A stretch of 64,000 bases of DNA from CAVQFO01 sp963711725 (GCA_963711725.1 CAVQFO010000032.1:1-64000); one strand, 5' to 3'; counted from the first letter of the stretch, positions 12,451 through 21,231 are shown. Numbers and translations are program-made. The notes: generated by a model not told the origin, from the sequence alone.

Positions 12451-14532
12451 TCAAAACGCGTAGCTCCCTTTTACGCCCACCATGTAATTCCTTCCGGGTG
12501 CCGGTTCGTAATACCGGCCGTTGCTGTCGCCGACGATGACCGCGCCCACGTACTCGCGGTTGAACACGTTATCCACCCGTGCCCATTCGCCTACCGACCA
12601 GCGGGCGAACTTCTGGTCGAAGCTCGCCCGCCAGTTGACGACGCCGAAGCCGCCGGCCGAGGCCGAGTTGGTGTCGTCCACGTAGACCTTGCTGCGCACT
12701 TGTGCACCCACGGCCGTGTGAAAACCCAGCGGTTGGTAGGTCCACCCCAGTTCAGCGTAAAGGCTTGAGGCGGGAACGGCGGGAAGGCGGTTGCCGTCCA
12801 GTTCGCCGCCGGCGAAACGGGCATCGATGTAGCTGTATGCCAGCGAAGCGTCCAGGCCGTGGCCGAAGCTCGTGTCCACGGTCAGCTCGGCACCGTCGCG
12901 ACGGGTATTGGCGGCGTTGCGGTAGGTGGTGCGACCGTTGCTGGATCTGTCCACCACGATGTCGTCGCTGGTGTCGATGTGGAATACCGCCAAGTCGATC
13001 CGGGTCTGCAGGCCCAGAAACGCCTTGACGCCCATTTCATAGTTCTGGCTGGTGCTGGGCTTGAGATCGGTGTTCAGCCCGGTGCTGCCGTCGGGCCGGT
13101 AGGCGAGCTCGGCGAAAGTGGGTGTCTCGAAGCCCTGGCCGTAGCTGGCGTAGAGGTTGACCGCGGGGGTCAGGTGGAACAGCACCCCCAGCACGGGGTC
13201 GGTGCTGGAGAAGTCCAGGCTGCCGCTGTCGTCGGGGTTGGTGCTGGTGACGTAGTGGTCGTTGGAGATGAAGTGCACGGTGCTGTGGCGTACGCCCGCG
13301 GTGAGCGACCAGCGTTTGGTCACGTCCCACTGGCCCTGGGCGTATTGGTCGAAATCGAATACCCGGTCCATTTCGTCCCGGCGCAATTCGCCCTTGGTGC
13401 CCAGGTTGTTGACGTAGCCCCGGCGGTGTTCCCAGAGGTTGTCGTAGTTCATGCCCAGGGTGAAGCGCAGGGGCCGCGATGCGGCCGAGGTGTCCCGGGT
13501 CCAGCGGGCGTCCAGGCCGTCGAAGCTGCGGTTCAGGTCCACCACGCCGCCGGAGGACAGGCCGAAGCTGCCGCCGAAGGGCAGGTATTGGACCACCGCC
13601 CGGTGGCCGCCGTAGGCCATCAGGCGCACTTGGTCGTGGCCGTTGAGCCGGTGATTGAGCACCACGCCGCCCTGCTGGTGGCTGACGCTCTTGCGGGTGT
13701 CATAGGTGTAGGCCCGATCCACCGCCTGCTCGCGGTCCTGATTCATTTGCTCGCGGGTCAGGCCCAAGGGATCTTCAGCCTCGGGCTGTTCCAGGCCGTT
13801 GAGGATCAGGCTTACCGAAGTGTCGGGGCTGGCCTCGTACCGGAGCTTGCCGTTGAGCTTGCTCCAGCGGGCGGCGCTGTGGTCCCGGAAGCCGTCGGTG
13901 AGCAGCCGCGAGCCGTTCAACAGGTAGTTCAGCTTGCCTTCCTGGCCGCCGGCCTTGATCTGGCCACGGCGGGTATTGAAGCTGCCGTACTGGGTTTGCG
14001 CGCCCACGGTCGGCTGCGGCGGACCGTCTTCGGTGAACACCTGGATCACACCGCCGGAGGCGTTGCCGTACAGCGCCGAGAACGGGCCGCGCATGACCTC
14101 GATTCGTTGGGCCGAGCCCAGGTCGAAGGTGGAAGACTGGCCCTGGCCGTCGGGCATGGTGGCGGGAATGCCGTCGGCGATCAGGCGTACGCCACGAATG
14201 CCGAAGGGTGTCCGCGAGCCAAAGCCGCGCGATGAGACCTGCGGGCCCTGAGCGTAATCCTGGCGGTCCTGGACAACCAGTCCCGGGACGCGCAGGGCGC
14301 TTTCCGAGAGGCTGATGCGCGGCTGCGCGTCCTGGATCTGCCGCTGGTCCACGGCATTGATCGCCGCAGGTACGTCGAAGGCGGATTGCTCCACCCGGGT
14401 GGCCGTGACGACCACGGGCGAGCTTTCCGTCGGATCGGGTGTGACGGGTGCCGCGGCGTAGCTACTGGCCGCGGCCAGCAGGGCGGCCGTGGCCAGCGCC
14501 GTGCGCCGGGGATGAACCGGGAACAGATGCAT
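12451..14532 (-). CDS. pqqU: TonB-dependent outer-membrane receptor, PqqU (YncD)-like
   Basis: A 693-residue outer-membrane receptor with signal peptide (to about AAA28), a TonB box (VVVTATR, about 40-46), plug domain and beta-barrel ending in ...GSYAF. It shares long stretches with E. coli YncD/PqqU as I recall it: RGFGSR...GIRG, DGIPATMPDGQGQ, RGPFSALYGNASGG, DSNGRYYEP.PGRNY. PqqU imports the redox cofactor PQQ. Here the gene sits last in an operon with a PQQ dehydrogenase, which makes PQQ uptake the natural role; lanthanophore uptake is the main alternative. GGAGGAG precedes the ATG at 14532. No PQQ-synthesis gene is in the window. Confidence 0.85.
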   Translation of the reverse strand: MHLFPVHPRRTALATAALLAAASSYAAAPVTPDPTESSPVVVTATRVEQSAFDVPAAINAVDQRQIQDAQPRISLSESALRVPGLVVQDRQDYAQGPQVSSRGFGSRTPFGIRGVRLIADGIPATMPDGQGQSSTFDLGSAQRIEVMRGPFSALYGNASGGVIQVFTEDGPPQPTVGAQTQYGSFNTRRGQIKAGGQEGKLNYLLNGSRLLTDGFRDHSAARWSKLNGKLRYEASPDTSVSLILNGLEQPEAEDPLGLTREQMNQDREQAVDRAYTYDTRKSVSHQQGGVVLNHRLNGHDQVRLMAYGGHRAVVQYLPFGGSFGLSSGGVVDLNRSFDGLDARWTRDTSAASRPLRFTLGMNYDNLWEHRRGYVNNLGTKGELRRDEMDRVFDFDQYAQGQWDVTKRWSLTAGVRHSTVHFISNDHYVTSTNPDDSGSLDFSSTDPVLGVLFHLTPAVNLYASYGQGFETPTFAELAYRPDGSTGLNTDLKPSTSQNYEMGVKAFLGLQTRIDLAVFHIDTSDDIVVDRSSNGRTTYRNAANTRRDGAELTVDTSFGHGLDASLAYSYIDARFAGGELDGNRLPAVPASSLYAELGWTYQPLGFHTAVGAQVRSKVYVDDTNSASAGGFGVVNWRASFDQKFARWSVGEWARVDNVFNREYVGAVIVGDSNGRYYEPAPGRNYMVGVKGSYAF

Positions 14533-14563
14533 GTCGACTCCTCCAAACTTTTCTCGTTGTAAG

Positions 14564-15397
14564 TCAGCGCCCGTCCAGGCGGAAGATCACGGGGACCACC
14601 AGTTCGAAGTCCCGTTCACCGTCTTCCGGGGGCGGTTGGGCCTCCAGGGCCTGCTTGACCAATGCCAGCGCCTGCCGATCCAACAGTTCGTGGCCGCTGG
14701 ATGCGGCGATGGCAACGGCGGTCCCGCCGGGGCTACCGGTGTGTCGCAAACGGATTCTCACCACGCCCTGCCAGCCCCGGATGCGGGCCAACGCCGGGTA
14801 ACGGGCGTGAGCTCGCAACCAGGCGGTGAGGCTTGCCGCGTAGCGGGTTTGGGCGGCGGCGGGCAATGCGGTCTGCGCCTGCGGCGGTGTCGCCGGGGCG
14901 GCCGCGCTTTCCGTAGCCACCGGCATTGGCGGTCGCGGGGTTGGGATGGCCGGGGCGGCGTGGCTGCCAGCCCGAGGGACGGGCTTCTTCTCAACCGGCG
15001 TTGCCGGTGGGCGTGTGGGCCTTGGCTCAGGGGCCGTGAGGTTGTGGGCCGGCGCGGGTGCGACATGGGTTTTGTGGGTGGTCGGCGGCGCGCCGCGATG
15101 CGCCGATGGCGCCGCCTCCGGTTTCGCGCGGTGAGCCGGCGGCGGGGTCTTGGCCGCTGACGCCGCCTGCGAAAGGGTGGAATCCGGCGGCGGGGTCGGG
15201 CTCAAGGTCAGGTGCAGGACCGGAAGCCGGGTCGTGGGCCTCGGCTGTTGCGGCGGCAGGGTTACCCATTGCAACAGTGCCGCGTGAAGCGCCAGTGACA
15301 CCCCGAACCAGACGACCACAACGCGGGGCGAGGTGGCAGTCCGGCCGGGGGCCGGCCCCGGCGGGAGCGGATCCCAGTTGTCCAGGGCTGTGTCCAT
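14564..15397 (-). CDS. TonB-like energy transducer
   Basis: A 277-residue protein with an N-terminal membrane anchor (about 24-45), a long Pro/Ala-rich periplasmic spacer (about 46-190) and a C-terminal TonB domain (about 195-277; YPALARIRGWQG, ending VVPVIFRL). It would transmit proton-motive force to the receptor encoded 31 bases downstream. The ATG at 15397 is 13 bases after the stop of the cytochrome gene; the longer open frame to 15478 would overlap that gene. No ExbB/ExbD genes are nearby, so it presumably uses a shared pair. Confidence 0.85.
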   Translation of the reverse strand: MDTALDNWDPLPPGPAPGRTATSPRVVVVWFGVSLALHAALLQWVTLPPQQPRPTTRLPVLHLTLSPTPPPDSTLSQAASAAKTPPPAHRAKPEAAPSAHRGAPPTTHKTHVAPAPAHNLTAPEPRPTRPPATPVEKKPVPRAGSHAAPAIPTPRPPMPVATESAAAPATPPQAQTALPAAAQTRYAASLTAWLRAHARYPALARIRGWQGVVRIRLRHTGSPGGTAVAIAASSGHELLDRQALALVKQALEAQPPPEDGERDFELVVPVIFRLDGR

Positions 15398-15410
15398 GTC
15401 GCCGCCCGGG

Positions 15411-16577
15411 CTATTTGCCCGGTGCTCGAGCTGTTTCCCGGCCATCCGAGGCCAGATCGCGGGCGCCGTCGTCGCCACCCCCGTGAGCCACCAGGGGGAC
15501 TTGAGATCCGGCGGCCTGGTCGTAGCTCAGCTCGTGGGAGCCTGGCTGGTACCCATTTTGCTGCAACAGGAAGGCCATGAGATCAGCATATTCCACTTTC
15601 TTCAGGCTGCCAGGCTTGCCTGCCGGCATCTGCTGGGAGAAAAAGCCGAACATGCCGCCAATGGTGAAGCCGTCATCCGCGCTGGCGAAGCCGTCGCCCT
15701 TGAGCGAAGGGCCCACCACGCCCTGGAGCTTGGCGCCGTGGCACTGGGCGCAGTGCTGCTGGTAGATCTCGGCGCCGCGTACGGCCTGGGCGGTGGTGTA
15801 GAGGCGCGGGTAGCCGTCGGACGTCTTACCGGTTCCACCGCTGTCCTCCGTCTTCTTTTCACCGGCGTGATGCAGGCTCGCCAACCCCTTCTCGAAGCGC
15901 TGCGCCGCCTGGGCCGAGCGGGGCAGGTACAGGGCCGTGAGCTGCCAGCGGGCGTGGGGCTGGCGGATCTCCCGTTCCTGCCAAACCCGCGTTTGGGCGT
16001 GATGCTTCTGGTAGGCCGCGACGCTGAGCTCCCACGCGGCCACGGCTTGCACTTCACCCTTGGCCAACGCGTCGAGGGCCTTGGTGTTGGTGTCGAAGAC
16101 GATGGCCTTGACGCTCTTGCGGTCGACCAGGAACAGGTTTGCCGGGGTGTTGAAGGCGACGCCGACCCGGGTGTTCGCCGGGAGCTGGTTCAGCGCTAGG
16201 CCTTTGGGGCTGACCAGGACGAAGCCGGTATCCCAGTAGGGCTGGGTGTGGCGCATGCCCGCAGGCACGGTCTCGGAGCCCGGTTCCACGGGGAAGCCCA
16301 TGACCAGATTGCACTTGCTGCGGGCCAGCTTGCGGAATTCGTCCAGGCCGAAGCCGTCGTCGTCGCCGGAACGGCCGTCGAAGGTCACGATGCGGGCCTG
16401 GGCGCCCACGGCCGAGGCCGCGGATTCGGCCAGCTTGCGGTCGCCGGTGGCGGACGGGCTGGATCGGTCGATACAGAAGCTGATGGGGGCCGCGGCCCCC
16501 GCCGGGCGCGGGGGCGCCCAGGCGAGAACAGCGGCGGCAGCTACCAGTATCGCGAACTTACTGGAGCTTGAAGACAT
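15411..16577 (-). CDS. Periplasmic binding-protein / cytochrome c fusion (XoxJ-XoxG-like)
   Basis: A 388-residue exported protein with signal peptide to about AGA29. Residues ~30-235 form a MoxJ/XoxJ-like solute-binding fold (ISFCIDRSSPSATGD; MGFPVEPG; WDTGFVLVSPKG). After a short low-complexity linker follows a class I cytochrome c with haem motif CAQCH at 276-280 and a probable Met ligand at 317 (QQMPAG). In methylotrophs these are separate genes beside the dehydrogenase; here they are one polypeptide. The start at 16577 is fixed by GGAGGAG and overlaps the dehydrogenase stop by 20 bases. Probable electron acceptor and maturation partner of that dehydrogenase. Confidence 0.85.
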   Translation of the reverse strand: MSSSSSKFAILVAAAAVLAWAPPRPAGAAAPISFCIDRSSPSATGDRKLAESAASAVGAQARIVTFDGRSGDDDGFGLDEFRKLARSKCNLVMGFPVEPGSETVPAGMRHTQPYWDTGFVLVSPKGLALNQLPANTRVGVAFNTPANLFLVDRKSVKAIVFDTNTKALDALAKGEVQAVAAWELSVAAYQKHHAQTRVWQEREIRQPHARWQLTALYLPRSAQAAQRFEKGLASLHHAGEKKTEDSGGTGKTSDGYPRLYTTAQAVRGAEIYQQHCAQCHGAKLQGVVGPSLKGDGFASADDGFTIGGMFGFFSQQMPAGKPGSLKKVEYADLMAFLLQQNGYQPGSHELSYDQAAGSQVPLVAHGGGDDGARDLASDGRETARAPGK

Positions 16578-18288
16578 ACAATTCTCCTCCACGCGGGATT
16601 TTCTTGACCGCCGGATCGTCGGCCATCACGCCGCCCCAGATCGGTGTGGCACCGCCCCAGCCGGCGTATACGGCAACGTATTGGTGGCCGTTGACCCGGT
16701 AGGTGGTGGGCACGCCGATAATGCCGGAGCCCAGGTCCTTGCTCTTCCAAAGCACCTCGCCGGACTTGGCGTCGAACGCGTAGAAGTGACCGTCGGCACC
16801 GCCGCTGAATACCAGGCCGCTGGCCGTGCTGAGCATGCCGTCGTTCCAGGGGAGCTTGGTCTTGTGGGACCAGGCCTGTGCGCCGCTGTTGTTGATGTCC
16901 AGGGCCTGAACTTCACCCCAGCCGTGGCTGCCGGGCTCCGGTTTCACCTTGAACTGCTCGCCCAGGAAGGGCAGGCCGGCCATGTAGCTTACGGTGGTGC
17001 CGGACATGGTCATGCAGGCGTGCAAGGTGGGCACGTAGGCCATGCCGGTCTTGGGGTCCACGGAGATGGGCCACCAGTTCTTGCCGCCCAGGAAACTGGG
17101 GCAGGTGAAGATCTCCTTGCCCACGTCCGGCCGCACCGAGGCGTCCTCGATGGGCGTGCCGTCGGGTTTGTGACCGGTCACCGAGGTGGTTTTGACGAAC
17201 CGCTTGGCCCACAGGAACTTGCCGTTGGTGCGGTCCAGGGCATAGAAGTAGCCGTTGCGGTCGGCGTGCAGCAGGGCCTTGACCGTCTTGCCCTTGTATT
17301 GGATGTCGGCCAGCACGCTGTGGTTGGTGCCGTCGTAGTCCCAGGTGTCGTGCTCGGTGTACTGGTAGTGCCACTTGATCTTGCCGGTATCGGGGTCGAG
17401 GGCGAGGACCGAGTCGGTATAGAGGTTCTTGCCCGGGCGCAGCTTGGCCAGCCAGGGACCGGGGTTGCCGACGCTCCAGAACAGGGTGTGGGTGTCCGGG
17501 TCGTAGCTGCCGGTCAGCCAGGCCGAGCCGCCGCCATGCTTGTAGGCGCCCTCGGGCCAGGTGTCGCCGCCGGGCTCGTCGGGAGCCGGGATGGTGAAGC
17601 GCTTCCAGGCCTGCTTGCCGGTCTTGGCGTCCAGGGCGGCGATGAAGTCTCGGGCCCCGTACTCACCGCCGGACTCGCCCACGATGATCTTGCCGTCCAG
17701 TGCCAGCGGGGCCACCGTCATGGCGTAGCCGATGCCCGGACCCTGTAGTTGCTTATCCCACTGGACCTTGCCGGTCTTGGCGTCCAGTGCCACGACGTGG
17801 TTGTCCAGCGTGGCCATGTAGACCATGTCCCCGGAAAGGGCGACGCCACGGTTGACCACGTCGCAGCACACCGTCTTCAACGCCTTTTTGGACAAGGGCT
17901 TGACGTATTTCCACAAGACCTTGCCGGTGGTCGCGTCCAGCGCGATGAGATGGTCGAGCGGGGTTGTGATGAACATGTACCGGCCGTTCACGATGGGCGC
18001 TGCTTCGTGGCCCTGTTTCAAACCGGTCTTGTAAGTGAACGCCGTTTTGAGCCGGGTCACGTTTTCCGCATTGATCTGCGTGAACGGTGCGTAGCCCTGG
18101 CTGTTGTATGCGCGGCGATACATGAGCCAGCCGTCGTCGTCCTGGGCTTTCAGTAGTCGGTCGTTGGTGACCGGACGGTAGGCCGGGGACGTGCTGGCCA
18201 GCGCCGGGACGGCGGCCACGGCGGCCAGCAGCGACAAGACGGCCAAGGCGCCGGGTATCCGCTGTCGTGCGGAAGTACGGATTGTCAT
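16558..18288 (-). CDS. PQQ-dependent alcohol dehydrogenase with lanthanide-type metal site
   Basis: Periplasmic quinoprotein of 576 residues with signal peptide to about ALA31; GGAGGAG fixes the ATG at 18288. The vicinal disulfide that stacks on PQQ is Cys141-Cys142 (TVCCDVVNRG). Metal ligands align as Glu209 (SGGEYG), Asn275 (WSVGNPGPW) and catalytic Asp317, with a second Asp two residues on (Asp319, WDYDG). That extra Asp marks lanthanide-dependent XoxF, ExaF and PedH enzymes and is absent from calcium MxaF. Repeated ALDA.TGK..W propeller motifs are clear. Substrate is probably a primary alcohol; methanol versus ethanol cannot be decided. First gene of a four-gene operon. Confidence 0.93.
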   Translation of the reverse strand: MTIRTSARQRIPGALAVLSLLAAVAAVPALASTSPAYRPVTNDRLLKAQDDDGWLMYRRAYNSQGYAPFTQINAENVTRLKTAFTYKTGLKQGHEAAPIVNGRYMFITTPLDHLIALDATTGKVLWKYVKPLSKKALKTVCCDVVNRGVALSGDMVYMATLDNHVVALDAKTGKVQWDKQLQGPGIGYAMTVAPLALDGKIIVGESGGEYGARDFIAALDAKTGKQAWKRFTIPAPDEPGGDTWPEGAYKHGGGSAWLTGSYDPDTHTLFWSVGNPGPWLAKLRPGKNLYTDSVLALDPDTGKIKWHYQYTEHDTWDYDGTNHSVLADIQYKGKTVKALLHADRNGYFYALDRTNGKFLWAKRFVKTTSVTGHKPDGTPIEDASVRPDVGKEIFTCPSFLGGKNWWPISVDPKTGMAYVPTLHACMTMSGTTVSYMAGLPFLGEQFKVKPEPGSHGWGEVQALDINNSGAQAWSHKTKLPWNDGMLSTASGLVFSGGADGHFYAFDAKSGEVLWKSKDLGSGIIGVPTTYRVNGHQYVAVYAGWGGATPIWGGVMADDPAVKKIPRGGELYVFKLQ

Positions 18289-18373
18289 CGTTTCTCCTCC
18301 AGGTCTAATTAGAATTCGCAAACGAGGTCGCGGGTGCGGCCGACCAGTCGGCGGGGACACCGACAAGGTCGAT

Positions 18374-18390
18374 AGCAAGCGCAGTGCCAG
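18374..18390 (-). promoter_or_regulatory. Sigma-54 promoter of the PQQ-dehydrogenase operon
   Basis: CTGGCACTGCGCTTGCT on the minus strand matches the -24/-12 consensus (GG and GC elements at the right spacing). It predicts a start near 18362 and a ~74-base leader before the GGAGGAG site. Confidence 0.75.
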
Positions 18391-18417
18391 GGCTGGCTGT
18401 TAGCGTCTGGAGGGATT

Positions 18418-18430
18418 TAACAGGTTGATA
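18418..18430 (-). promoter_or_regulatory. IHF-type site between enhancer and sigma-54 promoter
   Basis: TATCAACCTGTTA on the minus strand fits the WATCAANNNNTTR consensus exactly and lies between the promoter (18374-18390) and the dyads at 18491-18525, where DNA bending would be needed. Confidence 0.5.
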
Positions 18431-18490
18431 TTTATTGAAAGTGTGCTGGGCTGCTGAAGCATTGCCGGTACAGTGAGGGCGTGTTGGAGG

Positions 18491-18525
18491 TGTTGCAGTT
18501 TGAGACAGGTGTTCGTTCGCAAACA
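18491..18525. promoter_or_regulatory. Upstream activator dyads for the PQQ-dehydrogenase operon
   Basis: Two adjacent dyads, TGTTGC-N5-GAGACA (18491-18507) and TGTTCG-N4-CAAACA (18510-18525), centred about 126 bases above the sigma-54 promoter. They resemble the pair upstream of the aldehyde dehydrogenase (27382-27420), pointing to the same AcoR-type activator. The remainder of the 18289-18755 gap shows no gene. Confidence 0.5.
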
Positions 18526-18755
18526 CTGGGGCGGTGGACGCCTGGCAAGTTGGCCGGGGGCGGAAATTGCCCGATGAGCGGGCGCCATGACGATCCCGCC
18601 TCGGAACAGGAAGTTGCGCGCTTTACTCGAAAGAGTGGTTGGGGGCGGGTTGAACCTTGGCTGAATCGGCGCCGGTACCGGGAGGGCGATCCCCGTTGGT
18701 GATCGCCCTCACACGCCGTCGCTTCGATGCACCGAATTCGGCGGGTTCCAGGCTT

Positions 18756-19001
18756 CTAGCCGCCGCCGCTTTGGGTGCTGGTCTCGCGCCCCTGAGCCAG
18801 CGCATACAACCGCGCCTGGGCGATATTCTGCAGCGCCATGCACGCTTTCTGCAGCTCCTTGAGCTCTGGAGAGGAGAGATCGCGGACGCGTTCGCGCGCC
18901 ATTTCGAAGTCGTTGCTCAGGGCGTCGCGGAATGCGGCGACCGCTATCTTTTTGCTGGGCATGAAATGTAAGAGGTGATCGGGTTTGTCCGAACCATCCA
19001 T
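18756..19001 (-). CDS. Small hypothetical protein
   Basis: An 81-residue soluble, helix-rich protein (FEMARERVRDLSSPELKELQKACMAL shown in part: charged amphipathic helices, then LQNIAQARLYALAQG). A well-placed AGGAG lies about 7 bases before the ATG at 19001, and codon use matches the genome. An alternative in-frame start is Met14. No family recognised. It is unlikely to belong to the sigma-54 operon that follows, given the 470-base regulatory gap. Confidence 0.55.
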   Translation of the reverse strand: MDGSDKPDHLLHFMPSKKIAVAAFRDALSNDFEMARERVRDLSSPELKELQKACMALQNIAQARLYALAQGRETSTQSGGG

Positions 19002-19198
19002 GGGGTTGCTCCTGGGGCTTCAAAGCCCGTTGCGTGGCCGTCTGTCCATGTTTCTCCGCCTTCCGCATGCCCTCTTGTGCTTCTTTGCGGGGCTTTTGCG
19101 GCCTCCTGTACGGCGTGTTGCGTAAAGATAACCCAATTGCGCTGCGGTGCGTCAATAGGGAGATGACGGATTTTTGGGTGCGAGACTCCTTTTTAAAG

Positions 19199-20206
19199 TC
19201 AGCGCAGTGCCCTTAGCGCGACCTGGGTCCAATCCACCAAATCCATCAATCTGGCCACGTAGTGATCCCGCACGGGGAAATAAGCGTCCTCCCGCCGAAG
19301 CCGTCCGGCCACGGTATCCACCAATCGATCCAGACGGCGGCGGTGCAGGCCGAGCCGCTTCTGGACGGGGTCGGCGATGACGCCGGCGAATGCGGCCAGA
19401 ATCGCCGCCGGCACCAGCAGGCCCGTGAACACGCCGGCGGTGAGCCAGGGTGGTGTGGATACGCCCACCGCCGTGTAGTACAGCGAGCCGGCCCAGGGGC
19501 CCGCCCAGAAGCCGGAAACCGCCGAATGGTAGGCGATGGTTCCCGCCAGGGAACTGCTCAAGGCGGCGACGCCGGGGGTGACCTGCTGATAGGCGGCGAA
19601 CCCGGAGGCGGCGGCCAGCAGACTGACCGTAATGTCGGAGGCGGCGGCGCGGCTGCCCAGATAGCTATTGAGGGTGTCCTCCAGCCGTCCACGGAACTCC
19701 GGCTCGTTGCCGCGCTGTGCCAGTTCGCGCAAGGTTTCCGCGAGATAAACAGTGACCTCCGGATCCGCCAGCACGGCTTCCAGCAGCGCATCGCGGGTGA
19801 ATACGCGGCCCTTCTGGCGGATTGGCAGCACCAGCACTTCGGTCTGAATGCGCCACTCCAGTTCGCGGCCCAGATCGGTTTCCAGCAGGAGATTGACCTT
19901 GCGCAGGCGCCGAGCCGTCCCCCGTCCGCCCCCGGCAGCCAGGCCCGCCGCGGCCAGGTTCTTGCCGGCGGTGAGGACGCTGCCAAAGGCGTTGACGGGA
20001 GCGCGAACCAAGTCCCAGCCCAGTGTGTGGCGGTGCAGCGAGAGGCTTCCCCGAAGGCCAAACTGGCGATCCACGAAACCGGGTACGCGGGCGTGGGCAC
20101 CGGCGGCCCAGCGCTCCACGGCGTTGTCCACGATGCGGCGGGCGTGATCGCGGGTCAGTGGTGCCGGGGCGCGGGTGTGGCTGGTGTGGTCGGAGGCGAT
20201 GGTCAT
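19199..20206 (-). CDS. Hypothetical membrane-associated protein, DUF6635-like
   Basis: About 335 residues. The N-terminal part has a conserved-looking VDRQFGLRGSLSLHRHTLGWDLVRAPVN segment (shown shortened: FVDRQFGLRG...LGWDLVRAPVN), which I associate with DUF6635. The middle is helical and soluble, and the region ~195-290 holds three to four hydrophobic segments, followed by a basic helix (DPVQKRLGLHRRRLDRL). The start could be 20206 or the ATG at 20224; neither has a strong ribosome binding site. Function unknown. Confidence 0.7.
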   Translation of the reverse strand: MTIASDHTSHTRAPAPLTRDHARRIVDNAVERWAAGAHARVPGFVDRQFGLRGSLSLHRHTLGWDLVRAPVNAFGSVLTAGKNLAAAGLAAGGGRGTARRLRKVNLLLETDLGRELEWRIQTEVLVLPIRQKGRVFTRDALLEAVLADPEVTVYLAETLRELAQRGNEPEFRGRLEDTLNSYLGSRAAASDITVSLLAAASGFAAYQQVTPGVAALSSSLAGTIAYHSAVSGFWAGPWAGSLYYTAVGVSTPPWLTAGVFTGLLVPAAILAAFAGVIADPVQKRLGLHRRRLDRLVDTVAGRLRREDAYFPVRDHYVARLMDLVDWTQVALRALR

Positions 20207-20274
20207 GGTGCAGACTCGGGGCATTGCCGCATGCCGCCAACGGGTCGGTTGCCGAAATGAGGATAGTGTAGCGC

Positions 20275-21150
20275 ATGAACTGGGTCGGCTTGGGCCTCAT
20301 CTCCGCATTCAGCCTGGCCTCGGCGGATGCCTATACGAAGCGCTTTCTGGGCGACCGTTCGCCCCGGGAATTGGTCCTCGTGCGTTTCACGGGAACGGCC
20401 TTTCTGCTGTTGCCCCTGCTCGTTGCCCATCCGCCAGGGCCCCTGCCGATGGCGTTCTGGGGCTGGGTGGCGGCTGCTATTCCACTGGAGGTGGCGGCCA
20501 TGGCCTTGTACATGCGGGCCATCCAGGTCAGCCCGCTGGCGCTGACCGTGCCGTATCTGGCGTTCACGCCGGTGTTCGCATCCCTGATCGGCTGGCTGGT
20601 GCTGGGCGAACGGGTTTCCATCCGCGGTGCGGCGGGCATCGGCCTGGTGGTCGCTGGCGCTTATCTGCTCAACGCCTTCCGTGGGCGGGGACAGCGCGGA
20701 TGGCGTGCGCTACTGGAGCCCCTGAAAGCGGTCGGTCGGGAGCCGGGCTCCCGATGGATGCTGTTGGCGGCGTTTATCTACAGCGTGACATCCGTGCTGG
20801 GCAAGGGTGCGCTGGCGTACACCGACCCCCTTGGTTTCGGGCCTCTGTATTTCGCCGTGCTGGGTGCGGCCTGCCTGGGCTATTTCCTGCTCGCGGACCG
20901 ACCCGCCGTGACGCGGCTGATTCGGCGGCCGGGGCATCCGTTGGCGGTGGCTGCGCTGATGGCGGTGATGGTATTGAGCCACTTCGCAGCCATTGCCCAG
21001 GTTCAGGTGGCCTACATGATTGCCGTGAAACGCACCAGCCTGCTGTTCGGGATCGGTTACGGGGCGCTGCTTTTCCGGGAGCGGGGGCTGCCCCGGCACC
21101 TGGCCGCCGGCGCGGTGATGCTGGCCGGCGTCGTGTTGATCGTGGGCTGA
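20275..21150 (+). CDS. DMT-family transporter (EamA-like)
   Basis: A 291-residue inner-membrane protein with about ten hydrophobic segments arranged as two EamA repeats (about 1-140 and 155-291). Typical are the first-helix AFSLASADAYTKRFLG, PLALTVPYLAFTPVF before the middle, and the C-terminal AGAVMLAGVVLIVG. Likely exporter or importer of a small metabolite; substrate not deducible. Divergent from the DUF6635-like gene and convergent with the DUF4139 gene. Confidence 0.85.
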   Translation: MNWVGLGLISAFSLASADAYTKRFLGDRSPRELVLVRFTGTAFLLLPLLVAHPPGPLPMAFWGWVAAAIPLEVAAMALYMRAIQVSPLALTVPYLAFTPVFASLIGWLVLGERVSIRGAAGIGLVVAGAYLLNAFRGRGQRGWRALLEPLKAVGREPGSRWMLLAAFIYSVTSVLGKGALAYTDPLGFGPLYFAVLGAACLGYFLLADRPAVTRLIRRPGHPLAVAALMAVMVLSHFAAIAQVQVAYMIAVKRTSLLFGIGYGALLFRERGLPRHLAAGAVMLAGVVLIVG

Positions 21151-21182
21151 GGAATCGCCAAGTCCCCGCGGCCCCCGGGCAA

Positions 21183-21208
21183 CGCGTCCCGAAAGGTGAG
21201 GGGACGCG
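21183..21208. terminator. Hairpin between convergent genes
   Basis: Perfect 8-bp stem CGCGTCCC/GGGACGCG with a 10-base loop, between the DMT transporter and DUF4139 genes. No T-run, so only a weak terminator candidate. Confidence 0.3.
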
Positions 21209-21231
21209 CGGCCGAGACCGCCCGGAGCCTG

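Noticed and set aside
12451..14532. Receptor as a siderophore, cobalamin or lanthanophore (LutH-type) transporter
   Set aside because: The long shared stretches recalled from E. coli YncD/PqqU and the PQQ-enzyme context favour PQQ; lanthanophore uptake is kept only as a lesser alternative.
18709..19155. 148-codon frame overlapping the small hypothetical gene
   Set aside because: Basic, Gln/Pro/Arg-rich shadow composition and no ribosome binding site; the 81-codon frame at 18756-19001 is better supported.
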